Assembly (NCBI RefSeq): GCF_019042735.1
Contig: NZ_JAHQCR010000017.1
Span: 124,001-188,000, forward strand
Source of the DNA: Evansella alkalicola
GTDB taxonomy: Bacteria > Bacillota > Bacilli > Bacillales > Salisediminibacteriaceae
Reading direction: 5' to 3'
Length of the DNA stretch: 64,000 nt
How positions within the stretch are numbered: the first letter of the stretch is position 1; each line of letters starts with the position of its first letter. The notes beneath the pieces were generated by a model that did no database searches, was not told the DNA's origin, and was given only the letters and a program-made list of their open reading frames with translations. Shown piece by piece: positions 1 through 9,745 of the stretch. Made by a program: the position numbers and the translations under genes.

Positions 1-218
1 ATAAAGTGTTATCCACTCTTTTTATATATTTTAATTATTCTAACTATTTAAACTACTGCACGAGAGTGATAAATTGAGTTTTTTTGTAAAATCAATTAAA
101 ATGAATGTCGAACTAGTTGAATATTGTTCATTATATATAATTGAAGAAAATAAAAGATTTGTGTAATTATTATTCTGAAATATTCTTTACTTTTCTCAAT
201 AGAAAGACGGTGAAGTAG
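1..218. promoter_or_regulatory. AT-rich region upstream of ctaA
   Basis: No credible gene is visible. In Bacillus the ctaA and ctaB genes diverge from a shared ResD-controlled region, and ctaA here points right at the window edge, so this is probably that divergent control region. I could not assign a specific promoter or ResD site by eye. Confidence 0.4.
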
Positions 219-1130
219 TTGAATGCTAATAATCTTTTTTTGAAAACGTTTGGCGTAATTACTAGTATAGGTATGGTAGTAGTACTTATACAAGGTGTAT
301 TAGTGACTCAAACAGGATCAGGTGATGCTTGTGGTGCTGAATGGCCCCTATGTTTAGGACAAATTTTTCCAGAGTCACCTACAATACAGACTTTAATTGA
401 ATACACACACAGAGTCGTTTCTGGCTTATTGGGTATGATGGTTATTAGTTTGGCGATATGGAGTTGGAAAAAATTAAGCCACATAAGGGAAACACGCTTT
501 TTTGCAATTGTTGCAATTCTTTTTATCGTATTTCAAGGTTTACTTGGTGCAGCTGCAGTAGTATGGGGCCAATCAGATGCTATTATGGCTTTACATTTTG
601 GATTCTCACTAATCTCTTTAACTAGTGTAGTACTATTAACATGTCTCGCCTTTGAAAACAACATTTCAAAATTACTAGTTCGACCAACAATGTCTAGAGC
701 AATGGCTAATTACATTTACTTTGTATTAGTTTATGTCTATTTCGTAGTTTATACAGGGGCATATGTTAAGCACACAGAATCAAGTGCCGCATGTGTTGGT
801 TGGCCATTATGTAATGGACAGATTATTCCAAGCCTTTCAGACCCCCAAATTGCAGTTCAGTTTGGACATAGAGTTGCCGCAGCTTCTCTTTTTATTGTCA
901 TATTAGCTTGGTACATTCAATTATGGCGGAACTATCGTGGACAGAAGTTATTACACTACGTTGGACTTATAAGTCTTCTCTTTATAACAACCCAAGTCAT
1001 TAGTGGAGCCGTTGTTGTATTTTCAGGATATACTTTAGCAGCTAGTATGTTTCACGCCATATTTATCAGCTTACTATTTACAGTCGTAAGTTACGGTGCT
1101 TTATTAGCTTTTAGATCAAATCAAGAATAG
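219..1130 (+). CDS. ctaA: Heme A synthase CtaA
   Basis: A 303-residue membrane protein with about eight hydrophobic segments. CtaA oxidises the C8 methyl of haem O to give haem A for cytochrome aa3 oxidase. Visible family marks are the paired cysteines CGAEWPLC (about residues 38-45) and CVGWPLC in the second half, the EYTHR motif with the conserved Glu and His, and further His residues in ALHFG, FGHRV and FHAI that ligate haem. Translation starts at TTG with a GGTGA sequence 5 bases upstream. The position next to pyc matches Bacillus. A bidirectional terminator follows. Confidence 0.93.
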   Translation: MNANNLFLKTFGVITSIGMVVVLIQGVLVTQTGSGDACGAEWPLCLGQIFPESPTIQTLIEYTHRVVSGLLGMMVISLAIWSWKKLSHIRETRFFAIVAILFIVFQGLLGAAAVVWGQSDAIMALHFGFSLISLTSVVLLTCLAFENNISKLLVRPTMSRAMANYIYFVLVYVYFVVYTGAYVKHTESSAACVGWPLCNGQIIPSLSDPQIAVQFGHRVAAASLFIVILAWYIQLWRNYRGQKLLHYVGLISLLFITTQVISGAVVVFSGYTLAASMFHAIFISLLFTVVSYGALLAFRSNQE

Positions 1131-1150
1131 AATAATAGGTATACAAAAAA

Positions 1151-1190
1151 AGTGATCAGAAGGCAAAAACTGCCTTCTAATCACTTTTTA
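1151..1190. terminator. Bidirectional terminator between ctaA and dps
   Basis: A 15-bp near-perfect stem (AGTGATCAGAAGGCA with its complement, loop AAAAC) has T runs on both sides, so it can end ctaA on the plus strand and dps on the minus strand. Confidence 0.85.
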
Positions 1191-1200
1191 TTTTGATAAA

Positions 1201-1647
1201 TTATTCACCTAGGAAAGAACGAAGCATCCAATTATGTTTCTCCACCGATTGACGAACTGCAATTAACATGTCGGCTGTACCTTCATCGCCCAATTCTTCT
1301 AAATCTTCAATGTCTTGATTTAATTCTGCACTTAAGGTATCAAAGTCCTGTGACAATGCACGAACCATATCTTCAGATTTTTTTTCCCCTGATGCTTCTT
1401 TAATTGTTGCAATTTCAAGATATTCTTTCATCGTAGCAACAGGTTCCCCGTTAAGTGTTAGCAGACGTTCTGCTATCTCGTCAATATGCTCAGCCGCTTC
1501 ATTGTAAAGCTCCTCAAACTTTTCATGAAGCTTAAAGAAGTTAACTCCTTTAACATACCAATGATAATTATGTAGCTTAACAAATAATACATTCCAGTTA
1601 GCTACATGCCTGTTTAATATTGTTGCTGTTTTTTCTTGTGTCAACAT
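1201..1647 (-). CDS. Dps/MrgA-type DNA-protecting ferritin-like protein
   Basis: A 148-residue Dps family protein. These proteins form dodecamers that oxidise and store iron using hydrogen peroxide and bind DNA during stress. The ferroxidase-region motif HNYHWYVKG, the following HEKFEELYNEAAEHIDEIAERL helix and the C-terminal four-helix pattern are visible. I start at the ATG at 1647 because GGGAG lies 6 bases upstream; a longer open frame to 1719 lacks a ribosome site. The gene is alone and shares a terminator with ctaA. In Bacillus such genes are often PerR-controlled; I did not identify a Per box. Confidence 0.88.
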   Translation of the reverse strand: MLTQEKTATILNRHVANWNVLFVKLHNYHWYVKGVNFFKLHEKFEELYNEAAEHIDEIAERLLTLNGEPVATMKEYLEIATIKEASGEKKSEDMVRALSQDFDTLSAELNQDIEDLEELGDEGTADMLIAVRQSVEKHNWMLRSFLGE

Positions 1648-1786
1648 GATCAACTCCCAAAATAATTTGTACATTACTTTATTTCCCCGAAAAAGTACAA
1701 AAATAAACAACTTTTTCATTGGTAATTATAAAAAAGGAGGATGAATATAGCAACTCATCCCCCTTTAAAAATAGATTGTTCACAGT

Positions 1787-4700
1787 TTATTCAAATTCTA
1801 CTAACAAATCTCCTACTTGTATTGCTTCTCCATTTGAAACATGCATCTGCTTAATTACTCCGTTTTCTGGTGCTTGGACTGTAGTTTCCATCTTCATAGA
1901 TTCAGTTATAAGAAGATGATCACCTTTTTTCACCTTATCTCCTTTAGTAACCAATGTTTTTACTACCGTTCCAGGCATTGTTGCCCCAATATGCTTTGTA
2001 TTAGATTTATCCGCCTTCACCTTCTGTTCCACAAGTGATTCGATGCTCTCGTCACGTACTACTACTTCCCTTGGTTGTCCATTCAGTTCAAAATAAATTA
2101 CTCTCGTTGCGTCTTTTTGAGCTTCCCCAATAGACACAAGCTTCACGATTAACGTCTTCCCTTGTTCTATCTCAACTTCAATTTCTTCTCCTAATCTCAA
2201 CCCATAGAAGAACGTCAATGTATCTAGAACAGATAAATCACCATATTGACTAAGCATTTCATTATAATCGAGGTACACTTTCGGATAAAGTGCGTAAGAC
2301 AAAATATCATGAATAGTAACTTGACGATCAAGTTTATGGAACAGCCTTTCTCGAACTTCATCTAAGTTTACAGGCTCTAGTTTTTCACCAGGACGCATCG
2401 TAATAGGTTCTCTGCCCTTTAAAATTACTTCCTGAAGTTTTGTTGGAAACCCTTGATAAGGCTGACCTAAATACCCTTGAAATAATTCAATCACAGAGTC
2501 TGGAAAATCGAGAGAACCCCCTTTTTCATATACGAGATCCTCCGTCAAATCATTTTGTACCATAAACAAAGCCATGTCTCCTACGACTTTTGATGAAGGG
2601 GTTACTTTCACAATATCACCAAACATATGATTTACCGTTTCATACATTTTTTTTACTTCGTCCCAGCGTTCACCTAACCCCACCGCTTTTGCTTGTTGTT
2701 GCAAGTTACTGTATTGTCCACCTGGCATTTCATGAGCATATATCTCCGAATGAGGTGAGTTCATACCACTTTCAAATGCTTGATAATATTTTCTAGTATC
2801 CTCCCAATAGCCATTCAATTCTTCTAACTGCTTAATATTTAAATGTGGTTGCCTCTCATGACCACTTAATGCATGATATAGAGAATTCATACTAGGCTGG
2901 CTTGTTAATCCAGACATAGCACTGATGGCAGTATCTACAATATCCACTCCAGCGTCAATAGCACGGGCATAAGTGTAGATGCCATTCCCACTCGTATCAT
3001 GAGTATGAAGGTGAATTGGGATTTTCACGGTCTCTTTTAAGGCAGAAATTAATTCATAAGCAGCTTGCGGTTTCAATAACCCTGCCATATCTTTTATACC
3101 GAGAACGTGTGCCCCTGCCGCTTCAAGCTCTTTACCTAATGTTAGGTAATAATTTAAATCGTACTTAGGGCGGTCAGGATTTAATATATCTCCTGTATAA
3201 CACATCGTAGCTTCTGCAATCTTTCCTGATTTTCTTACAGCATTAATTGCAGGAGCCATTCCTTTTACCCAATTTAAACTATCGAATATTCGAAATACAT
3301 CAATACCAGCTTCTGCTGAATGCTGGACAAATTCATAAATTAAGTTATCTGGATAATTCTTATACCCAACAGCATTTGAGGCCCTTAATAACATTTGGAA
3401 TAACACATTTGGAGCCTTTTCTCTAAGATGTATAAGTCGTTTCCAAGGGTCTTCATGTAAAAACCGCATGGATACATCAAAAGTCGCTCCTCCCCACATT
3501 TCCATGGAAAATAAGTTTGGTAAAATTCGTGCTGTAGGTTCTGCTATCTGTTTTAAATCTGTTGTTCGAACACGCGTTGCTAGTAGTGACTGATGAGCAT
3601 CACGGAATGTAGTATCAGTCAATAATACTTCTTTCTGATCTTTTACCCACTCAGATAATCCATCAGCTCCTAGTTTATCCAACAACTGTTTTGTTCCATC
3701 TGGAATTGGTTCAAGCGAATTGATGCTAGGGTGTTTTCTTTCCTCCAATACAGGCTTCTTTTGAACTCCGACTCCTGGGTGTCCATTCACAGAAGTATGG
3801 CCGATGTAGGATAGCATCTTCGTACCTCGGTCTTTTGGTTTTGGAAAAACGAAAAGTTCAGGTGTTGTGTCAATAAAAGAGGTATTGTACTCCCCATTTA
3901 AAAACTTTTCATGTTGAACAACATTAACTAAAAAAGCGATATTAGTCTTTATACCTCGGATACGGAACTCTTTAAGGTTTCGAACCATTTTGTAAGCCGC
4001 GTTCTCAAAAGATAAAGCCCAAGTAGATACTTTTACTAATAAAGAGTCATAATGTGGAGAGATAATTGATCCTTGGAAGCCATTCCCTGCATCTAATCTA
4101 ACACCAAAACCTCCACCAGAACGGTACACTGAAATCTTCCCTGTATCAGGTAAGAATTGGTTTTGTGGATCCTCCGTAGTTACTCGAGACTGTATAGCAT
4201 ATCCATGTGTATATACATCCTTTTGCTCAGGAATCCCAACCTCTGAACTATGTATATTCTTCCCATCTGCAATAAAAAGCTGTGATTGAACAATATCCAC
4301 ACCAGTAATCATCTCAGTAATTGTGTGCTCTACCTGGATCCTTGGATTCACTTCTATAAAAAAGAATTCTTCTTGATCTGTTACAAGAAATTCAACAGTC
4401 CCTGCATTAACATATTTAATTTTTTTCATTAATTCCAATGCAGACTCACAAATTAGCTCCCTTGCATGATTGGACAAAGAAACACTTGGAGCAATTTCCA
4501 CAACCTTCTGATGCCTTCTTTGTACGGAGCAATCTCGCTCATAAAGGTGAACTATATTACCATGATGATCACCTAAAATCTGCACTTCTATATGTTTTGG
4601 ATTTTCAACAAATCTTTCTACATATACTTCATCACTGCCGAATGCAGCTTTTGCCTCAGATTTAGCTCGATTATAAGATTCAACGAGGTCATCCATGCTA

Positions 4701-5233
4701 CGAACGATTCTCATTCCCCGACCGCCACCGCCGAGAGCAGCTTTAATTATTATTGGAAAACCATGAAGATTAGCAAACTCCTCTACTTCAGATAAGGAAG
4801 TGACAGGACCATCTGTACCTGGTATAACTGGTATCCCTGCTGCTATAGCTGTTTTCCTAGCTTCCACTTTATCTCCGAACATTCTTAGATGCTCTGTTTC
4901 TGGCCCAATAAAAATAATACCTTCCTCTTCACAACGTTTTGCAAAATGAATATTCTCTGAAAGGAAACCATATCCAGGATGAATGGCATCAACATCATTC
5001 CGTTTTGCAATTTGAATGATCCCTTCAATATCCAGATAGGCGTCAATTGGCTTTTTTCCTTTTCCAACAAGGTATGCTTCATCGGCTTTATATCGATGAT
5101 AGGCTCCAGTATCTTCATTCGAATATATGGCAACTGTTCTGATTTTAAGCTCTGTACATGCTCGAAAAATTCGAATAGCTATTTCCCCACGGTTTGCAAC
5201 CAATACTTTATTGATTTTATCCATACGTATCAT
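1787..5233 (-). CDS. pyc: Pyruvate carboxylase
   Basis: A 1148-residue biotin enzyme making oxaloacetate from pyruvate, bicarbonate and ATP, which refills the TCA cycle. The order is biotin carboxylase with ATP-grasp glycine loop GGGGRGMRIV (about residues 1-450), carboxyltransferase beginning near DTTFRDAHQSLLATR (about 530-800), the PYC-specific linking domain, and the C-terminal biotinyl domain with the biotinylated lysine in ESMKMET. Length equals that of Bacillus PycA. The ATG at 5233 has GAGGAG 8 bases upstream; ATG 5224 and GTG 5242 are alternatives. Gene order ctaA-pyc-ylaN is conserved in Bacillus. Confidence 0.96.
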   Translation of the reverse strand: MIRMDKINKVLVANRGEIAIRIFRACTELKIRTVAIYSNEDTGAYHRYKADEAYLVGKGKKPIDAYLDIEGIIQIAKRNDVDAIHPGYGFLSENIHFAKRCEEEGIIFIGPETEHLRMFGDKVEARKTAIAAGIPVIPGTDGPVTSLSEVEEFANLHGFPIIIKAALGGGGRGMRIVRSMDDLVESYNRAKSEAKAAFGSDEVYVERFVENPKHIEVQILGDHHGNIVHLYERDCSVQRRHQKVVEIAPSVSLSNHARELICESALELMKKIKYVNAGTVEFLVTDQEEFFFIEVNPRIQVEHTITEMITGVDIVQSQLFIADGKNIHSSEVGIPEQKDVYTHGYAIQSRVTTEDPQNQFLPDTGKISVYRSGGGFGVRLDAGNGFQGSIISPHYDSLLVKVSTWALSFENAAYKMVRNLKEFRIRGIKTNIAFLVNVVQHEKFLNGEYNTSFIDTTPELFVFPKPKDRGTKMLSYIGHTSVNGHPGVGVQKKPVLEERKHPSINSLEPIPDGTKQLLDKLGADGLSEWVKDQKEVLLTDTTFRDAHQSLLATRVRTTDLKQIAEPTARILPNLFSMEMWGGATFDVSMRFLHEDPWKRLIHLREKAPNVLFQMLLRASNAVGYKNYPDNLIYEFVQHSAEAGIDVFRIFDSLNWVKGMAPAINAVRKSGKIAEATMCYTGDILNPDRPKYDLNYYLTLGKELEAAGAHVLGIKDMAGLLKPQAAYELISALKETVKIPIHLHTHDTSGNGIYTYARAIDAGVDIVDTAISAMSGLTSQPSMNSLYHALSGHERQPHLNIKQLEELNGYWEDTRKYYQAFESGMNSPHSEIYAHEMPGGQYSNLQQQAKAVGLGERWDEVKKMYETVNHMFGDIVKVTPSSKVVGDMALFMVQNDLTEDLVYEKGGSLDFPDSVIELFQGYLGQPYQGFPTKLQEVILKGREPITMRPGEKLEPVNLDEVRERLFHKLDRQVTIHDILSYALYPKVYLDYNEMLSQYGDLSVLDTLTFFYGLRLGEEIEVEIEQGKTLIVKLVSIGEAQKDATRVIYFELNGQPREVVVRDESIESLVEQKVKADKSNTKHIGATMPGTVVKTLVTKGDKVKKGDHLLITESMKMETTVQAPENGVIKQMHVSNGEAIQVGDLLVEFE

Positions 5234-5384
5234 CCAGTCCACTCCTCATACATGTATTCTAATTTCGTTTTTTTTGAGCATGTTTCGTCCATTCTATTTT
5301 AATTCTATCTAAATGGATGATTTCCTTCAATTATCCAGCTCAATATGAGTAAATATTATAAAAATTCCTTATATTCGACAAAAA

Positions 5385-5420
5385 ATAAAAAAACCAATTA
5401 GGAGGTTATCCTGATTGGTT
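5385..5420 (-). terminator. Terminator of ylaN
   Basis: An inverted repeat AACCAAT...ATTGGTT with inner CAGGA/TCCTA pairs lies just past the ylaN stop and is followed by a T run in the minus direction. Confidence 0.75.
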
Positions 5421-5436
5421 ATGATGTGAAACTATC

Positions 5437-5721
5437 TTATTGTCTTCTCAAAGAAGCTTCATGCAAGGCTGAAAGTTGTCTTTCTAATTTACCTAATAAT
5501 TCTTTTCCATCTTCTTCTTTTATTAAGTTTAGACGGATTGCAAAATCAATTTCTCGTGATAAACCGAACATTTGTGTATCTAAAACTTCCTCATAAAGAG
5601 GGCATTGTGGCATTGTTAAGTTAGCCATCTGCACTTCAATTAGTTTTAGTATTTTCTGAGCATCTTCTTTTAGAAGGGCATAAGCTTTTTCGCTCTGTCC
5701 GGATAGGGTTTCTACTGACAA
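5437..5721 (-). CDS. ylaN: YlaN (UPF0358), iron-homeostasis protein
   Basis: A 94-residue, mostly helical acidic protein matching YlaN in length, sequence (for example MFGLSREIDFAIRLNLI) and position between pyc and glsA. YlaN is essential in B. subtilis under usual conditions, and its Staphylococcus homologue is reported to bind iron and interact with Fur; that role is transferred from the family, not seen here. A strong ribosome site precedes the ATG and a terminator follows, so it is probably a single-gene unit. Confidence 0.88.
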   Translation of the reverse strand: MSVETLSGQSEKAYALLKEDAQKILKLIEVQMANLTMPQCPLYEEVLDTQMFGLSREIDFAIRLNLIKEEDGKELLGKLERQLSALHEASLRRQ

Positions 5722-5824
5722 CGGAATCCCTCCTCCTCTATAGATAAAAAACTCCTCTTATGCTTTATATTATCTTTTCCACTATAAAATTGCAATAGAT
5801 GGGGGTTGTATAAAAGGAATTTAG

Positions 5825-6757
5825 TTAAAATATACTCAGATTATAACGTTCAGATAATGCTTCTAGTACTTTCATGCCAGCAATACTATTTCCTTTATCG
5901 TCCAGTGACGGACCATATATTCCAATACCAACACCATGAGGTACCGCGGCCATAATACCGCCTGAGACACCACTTTTTGCAGGGATTCCTACTTTTATAG
6001 CAAATTCACCTGATGCATTGTACATACCACATGTGACCATAAATGTTTTTAAAATTCTTGCTATATGCAATGGAATAATCGGTCTGTTAGTATCTACATC
6101 TTTCCCATCATTCGCTATAACATACCCAATTTTAGCCAAATCCTCACAATTGACTTCAATAGCGCACTGCTTCGTATATAGTTCCAATAAAGTTTCTACA
6201 TTGTCGATAATTACACCATGCTGTTTCATAAAATAACATAGTGAGCGATTTAGATAAGCGGTGTCAAATTCTGATTTAGCCACATCTTCATTAACTGTAA
6301 TGGAAGGATTCCCTGTAAGTTCTTGAATGAAAGACAAAAGCCTCTCTAGCTTTTCATCTATTGTTCTCCCTTCTATCATAGATGTAACCACAAGTGCACC
6401 AGCGTTAATCATTGGATTTAGTGGTTTAGATGGAGAGTGTGTCTCTAGTTTGATAATGGAATTAAAGGGATCACCGGTAGGTTCCTTACCAACTCTAGAA
6501 AAAACCTCTTCTTCTCCTAAATCCATTAAGGCTACTGCTAAGCTCAATACTTTAGAGATACTCTGTAATGTAAACTTCTCATTAATATCACCAGATGTTG
6601 TACAAACATTATTATTTTGAAATATCGCAACGGATAAAGTGTCCGGGTTTGCTAAGCTCAGTGCAGGAATATAGTCGGCAACTTTCCCTTGAGATGTATG
6701 CTTGTTTGCTTCCTCTACAATTGTATCAAGTGTTTCTTTATCATTACACATTTCCAT
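5825..6757 (-). CDS. glsA: Glutaminase (YlaM type)
   Basis: A 310-residue serine-dependent glutaminase hydrolysing glutamine to glutamate and ammonia. The beta-lactamase-like fold signatures are visible: the Ser-x-x-Lys motif in FTLQSISKVLSLA, NPMINAGALV, and the C-terminal IPAKSGVSGGIMA. GGAGGAG lies 6 bases upstream of the ATG. It sits where ylaM lies in B. subtilis, next to ylaN, and is divergent from the ylaL-like gene. Confidence 0.93.
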   Translation of the reverse strand: MEMCNDKETLDTIVEEANKHTSQGKVADYIPALSLANPDTLSVAIFQNNNVCTTSGDINEKFTLQSISKVLSLAVALMDLGEEEVFSRVGKEPTGDPFNSIIKLETHSPSKPLNPMINAGALVVTSMIEGRTIDEKLERLLSFIQELTGNPSITVNEDVAKSEFDTAYLNRSLCYFMKQHGVIIDNVETLLELYTKQCAIEVNCEDLAKIGYVIANDGKDVDTNRPIIPLHIARILKTFMVTCGMYNASGEFAIKVGIPAKSGVSGGIMAAVPHGVGIGIYGPSLDDKGNSIAGMKVLEALSERYNLSIF

Positions 6758-6845
6758 CTTCTACTCCTCCTCCAAACTAAATCGCGACAAGTGACAAAAT
6801 TTTCTACCACCATTATAATTAATAGGGACAGAAAGGAGAATTCAA

Positions 6846-7334
6846 ATGTCTACGATAACTATTTCAGGTAATGTTCAACATACAATTACGATCGACCCAG
6901 GTGTATGGATTTTTGATGACAGGAAAGTGGATCTCGACACCTATTTTTCCCAAAAAACACAGAATCACAACGATAGGGAAGGAGAAAAATTAGCCAAAGC
7001 GTTTGACCTCCACCGAAAAGAGGGTGCATCAGTATTAACAAATGGAAATAATGTCACAGTTAGTAAAAAAGAGTTAACTGAAAAATCATATGGAATTCCC
7101 TTATTTCCCTTCTTAGAAAATGCAGCGCCATTAGATAATGCAAAAGAAGTGATTTTTGAACGGAGTGAAGGTGAAGATTTTACATGTCCAATAGAAGAAG
7201 CAAAAGAAGGTATAATTGGCTTTTCATTTAAAGGGAAACCTCTCTCTGAAAATGGACCACTACATTTTTATTATAACGATGGTTCCAATAAACAATCACC
7301 AATCAAAAACATATATAATATTAAAATTAAATAA
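6846..7334 (+). CDS. ylaL: YlaL-like protein of unknown function
   Basis: A 162-residue soluble protein with no signal peptide. The start (TITIDPGVWIFDDRKVDLDTYF) and the tail (GPLHFYYNDGSNKQSPI) fit the Bacillus YlaL family as I remember it, and it occupies the ylaL place between ylaK and glsA. I know of no biochemical role. AGAAAGGAG precedes the ATG. The sequence looks like a small beta-rich domain; no catalytic motif is apparent. Confidence 0.65.
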   Translation: MSTITISGNVQHTITIDPGVWIFDDRKVDLDTYFSQKTQNHNDREGEKLAKAFDLHRKEGASVLTNGNNVTVSKKELTEKSYGIPLFPFLENAAPLDNAKEVIFERSEGEDFTCPIEEAKEGIIGFSFKGKPLSENGPLHFYYNDGSNKQSPIKNIYNIKIK

Positions 7335-7372
7335 GAAAAGCGACAGCGCCTTGGTCATCGGCCACAAAAACC

Positions 7373-7416
7373 GAGGGTATCCCATTATTAACACGCATGT
7401 GGGGTACCCTCTTTCT
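7373..7416. terminator. Bidirectional terminator between ylaL and ylaK
   Basis: The stem GAGGGTATCCC/GGGTACCCTC is followed by TTTCTT on the plus strand. In the minus direction it follows the ylaK stop. Confidence 0.6.
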
Positions 7417-7432
7417 TGAATAAAATATACAA

Positions 7433-8764
7433 TTAGAGCAAATCAGCAGCCATTTGCGCTAAATTTGAACGTTCTCCCTTTTCAAATTTCATATGGCCTG
7501 TTTCTGATAAATGTTTCAATCTTTCCGTAACGTAGGTTAATCCATTCGTATACTCGTCTAAATATGGATGGTCAATTTGTTTTGGGTCACCCATTAAAAC
7601 AATTTTACTACCTTCCCCAACTCTCGTTAAGATGGTTTTCACTTCATGTTTGGTTAGATTTTGAGCCTCATCTATTATGATAAATTGATCTGGTATGCTA
7701 CGTCCTCTAATATAAGTTAAAGCCTCTACTTCAATGGACCCCATTCCAGCCAGAATCTGCTCTAACTCACCTGGCTTTTTGGCATTAAATAAAAACTCTA
7801 AATTATCATATATAGGCTGCATCCATGGACGAAGCTTCTCATCTTTTTCACCAGGTAGAAAGCCAATATCTTTTCCAACTGGCACAACAGGACGTGCTAC
7901 AAGTAGTTTCTTATATTTTTGCATATCTTCTGTTTGCGCCAAGCCTGCTGCAAGTGATAATAGCGTTTTCCCTGTACCAGCCTTACCTGCAAGAGTTACT
8001 AAAGGTATATCATCCCTTAATAATAATTCTAATGCCATCTTTTGTTGCACATTACGAGGACGGATTCCCCATATGGTGTCTTCCATATATACTAAAAGCT
8101 GAATAAACTTCATATCTTTACTACACATCGCCAACGCTGATTTAGAAGGATTTGTACTATCTTTTATTATATAAAATTGATTAGGATAAACATGATTTAA
8201 ATCCGTTTCACTTATATTTAATTTCCTATTTTCATACAGTTTGTCTAACATATCTGGGGAAAACGTGACCTCATGATAACCAGCATATAAATGATCAAAC
8301 TGTACAACCCTGTCACTTAAGAAGTCTTCTGCATGAATGCCGAGTGCATCTGCTTTCACTCGTAATAGAGCGTCCTTACTGACAAGTGTTACACTCCCAA
8401 GGTCCTCCTCCTCTTTTTCTACACTTAAATTTAATGCAACTGCCAGTATTCGATTGTCATTAGACCTTTCCAAAAAATAATTTTTCATTTTACCAAATGA
8501 GCGATGGTTTAATTCAACACGTAATCTCCCACCATTAGGCAATGGTACTCCTAAATGGAGCTTACCTTTTTCCCTCATTTCATCAATAATTCTTGCTACA
8601 TATCTTGCATTTCTCCCTACTTCGTCCATATTTCGCTTTTTCGAATCCACTTCTTCCAGCACAACAGCTGGTATAATCACTTCGTGTTGTTCAAAGGCAT
8701 AAATAGCCAATGGATCTTGTAGCAGGACGTTCGTATCTAAAACATATCTACGTGTATCCAACAT
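7433..8764 (-). CDS. ylaK: PIN-PhoH ATPase YlaK
   Basis: A 443-residue two-domain protein. An N-terminal PIN RNase domain (YVLDTNVLLQDP, about residues 7-18, with acidic residues downstream) is fused to a C-terminal PhoH ATPase with Walker A AGKAGTGKTLL (about residue 260) and Walker B FIIIDEAQNL. PhoH2 proteins of this layout act as RNA helicase/RNases in other bacteria; the substrate here is not known. AGGAGG precedes the ATG at 8764. It lies convergent with ylaL, in conserved yla order. Confidence 0.9.
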   Translation of the reverse strand: MLDTRRYVLDTNVLLQDPLAIYAFEQHEVIIPAVVLEEVDSKKRNMDEVGRNARYVARIIDEMREKGKLHLGVPLPNGGRLRVELNHRSFGKMKNYFLERSNDNRILAVALNLSVEKEEEDLGSVTLVSKDALLRVKADALGIHAEDFLSDRVVQFDHLYAGYHEVTFSPDMLDKLYENRKLNISETDLNHVYPNQFYIIKDSTNPSKSALAMCSKDMKFIQLLVYMEDTIWGIRPRNVQQKMALELLLRDDIPLVTLAGKAGTGKTLLSLAAGLAQTEDMQKYKKLLVARPVVPVGKDIGFLPGEKDEKLRPWMQPIYDNLEFLFNAKKPGELEQILAGMGSIEVEALTYIRGRSIPDQFIIIDEAQNLTKHEVKTILTRVGEGSKIVLMGDPKQIDHPYLDEYTNGLTYVTERLKHLSETGHMKFEKGERSNLAQMAADLL

Positions 8765-9125
8765 CTCGCCTCCTACAGACTGAAAATATTTGTGATTTAC
8801 TATAATCTATGTTGATAAGAATAAAGATAGACGCTGAATCAAACAATAGTAGGTAACTATATAAAAAAAGCGATGGATAAAGTAAGACCTTATGAGGTTG
8901 TTGGACTATAGTTGATGGAATTTCGTTTGAATCTGAAGTAGGACCAATTAAATACAAGGTGGCAGAGAAGAGCCATAGAAGTGTATTAACTAACAGGGAG
9001 ATTTGAAGGAGAACAATAATATAAAAAAAGAGGCCTAGGCATATAAAGTGTTTAACTTAATTAATCGATTGGAATTTCAATGATTAAAGCACTTAGACCC
9101 TAGCCTCTATTTTCTTGAATAATTG
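8765..9125. other. 360-bp gap between ylaK and PNPOx-family gene
   Basis: No credible coding sequence. It contains the ylaK 5' region and, at its right end, the terminator of the next gene. The open frame on the minus strand at 8748-8957 has no family features or ribosome site. Confidence 0.6.
9030..9107 (-). terminator. Large terminator hairpin of the PNPOx-family gene
   Basis: Arms GAGGC-TAGG and CCTA-GCCTC enclose an inner AGTG/CACT pairing, and the minus-strand product runs into seven T residues. The arms are unusually far apart for a simple terminator. Confidence 0.6.
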
Positions 9126-9581
9126 TTAAGCTTTTTTCATAGCAGCCATCACTTGTTTATCAAGTTTTTCTGCTGCATCTTTATCATATGTTTTCTCATA
9201 TTTAGGTTCCTGTGTGATCCGGGCACCATAAAACATGACATCCCTTACTTCAGCAACATCAATTTCCATTAATGCTAACTTTAATGGAACATCTTCCATT
9301 TTCTCTTGAAGAATCTTTGCTTTTCCTGCAATGGAATATGTAGATCCAGCTCCAACTAAGGTTAACGTTACACGAGGTTCTTTGCGGATATTTTCAACGA
9401 TTCGTGAGCGATTATCTACAGAGAATCGGATTTTTGTCTCGTCCTGTGCATACACCCAAGATATTGCATTAACGTTAGGACCACCGTTTTCAAAGTCAAC
9501 GGTTGCAAGAGTAACATATTGCTCTTGTCTTAAGAGGGGTAATAACTCCTCTGTTAATTTTGTTTCTACTTGATTAGCCAT
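9126..9581 (-). CDS. Pyridoxamine 5'-phosphate oxidase-like FMN-binding protein
   Basis: A 151-residue split-barrel flavin-binding protein of the PNPOx-like/general stress protein 26 group. The N-terminal QEQYVTLATVDFENGGPNVNAISWVYA strand pair and the SVDNRSRIVENIRKEPRVTLTLVG segment are typical. The substrate is unknown; such proteins may bind FMN, F420 or haem. A strong ribosome site and its own terminator suggest a single-gene unit. Confidence 0.75.
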   Translation of the reverse strand: MANQVETKLTEELLPLLRQEQYVTLATVDFENGGPNVNAISWVYAQDETKIRFSVDNRSRIVENIRKEPRVTLTLVGAGSTYSIAGKAKILQEKMEDVPLKLALMEIDVAEVRDVMFYGARITQEPKYEKTYDKDAAEKLDKQVMAAMKKA

Positions 9582-9745
9582 GTTATATCCTCCTTTATAT
9601 CATCTTCAATATTACTATACCTATATTTACATTCAGATAAAACTATTCAGACTCATTTTTTAAAAAAATTATCATATATGAAACCATTGACTTGATTTCC
9701 ATCGACTTACTCTCTGTTACCTCATAAAATTCAGGTGGTGTTAAC

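Noticed and set aside
4438..5312. Several plus-strand ORFs within pyc
   Set aside because: They are antisense shadows of the biotin carboxylase domain without ribosome sites.
8748..8957. 69-residue minus-strand ORF before ylaK
   Set aside because: Overlaps the ylaK start and ribosome site, with no family features.
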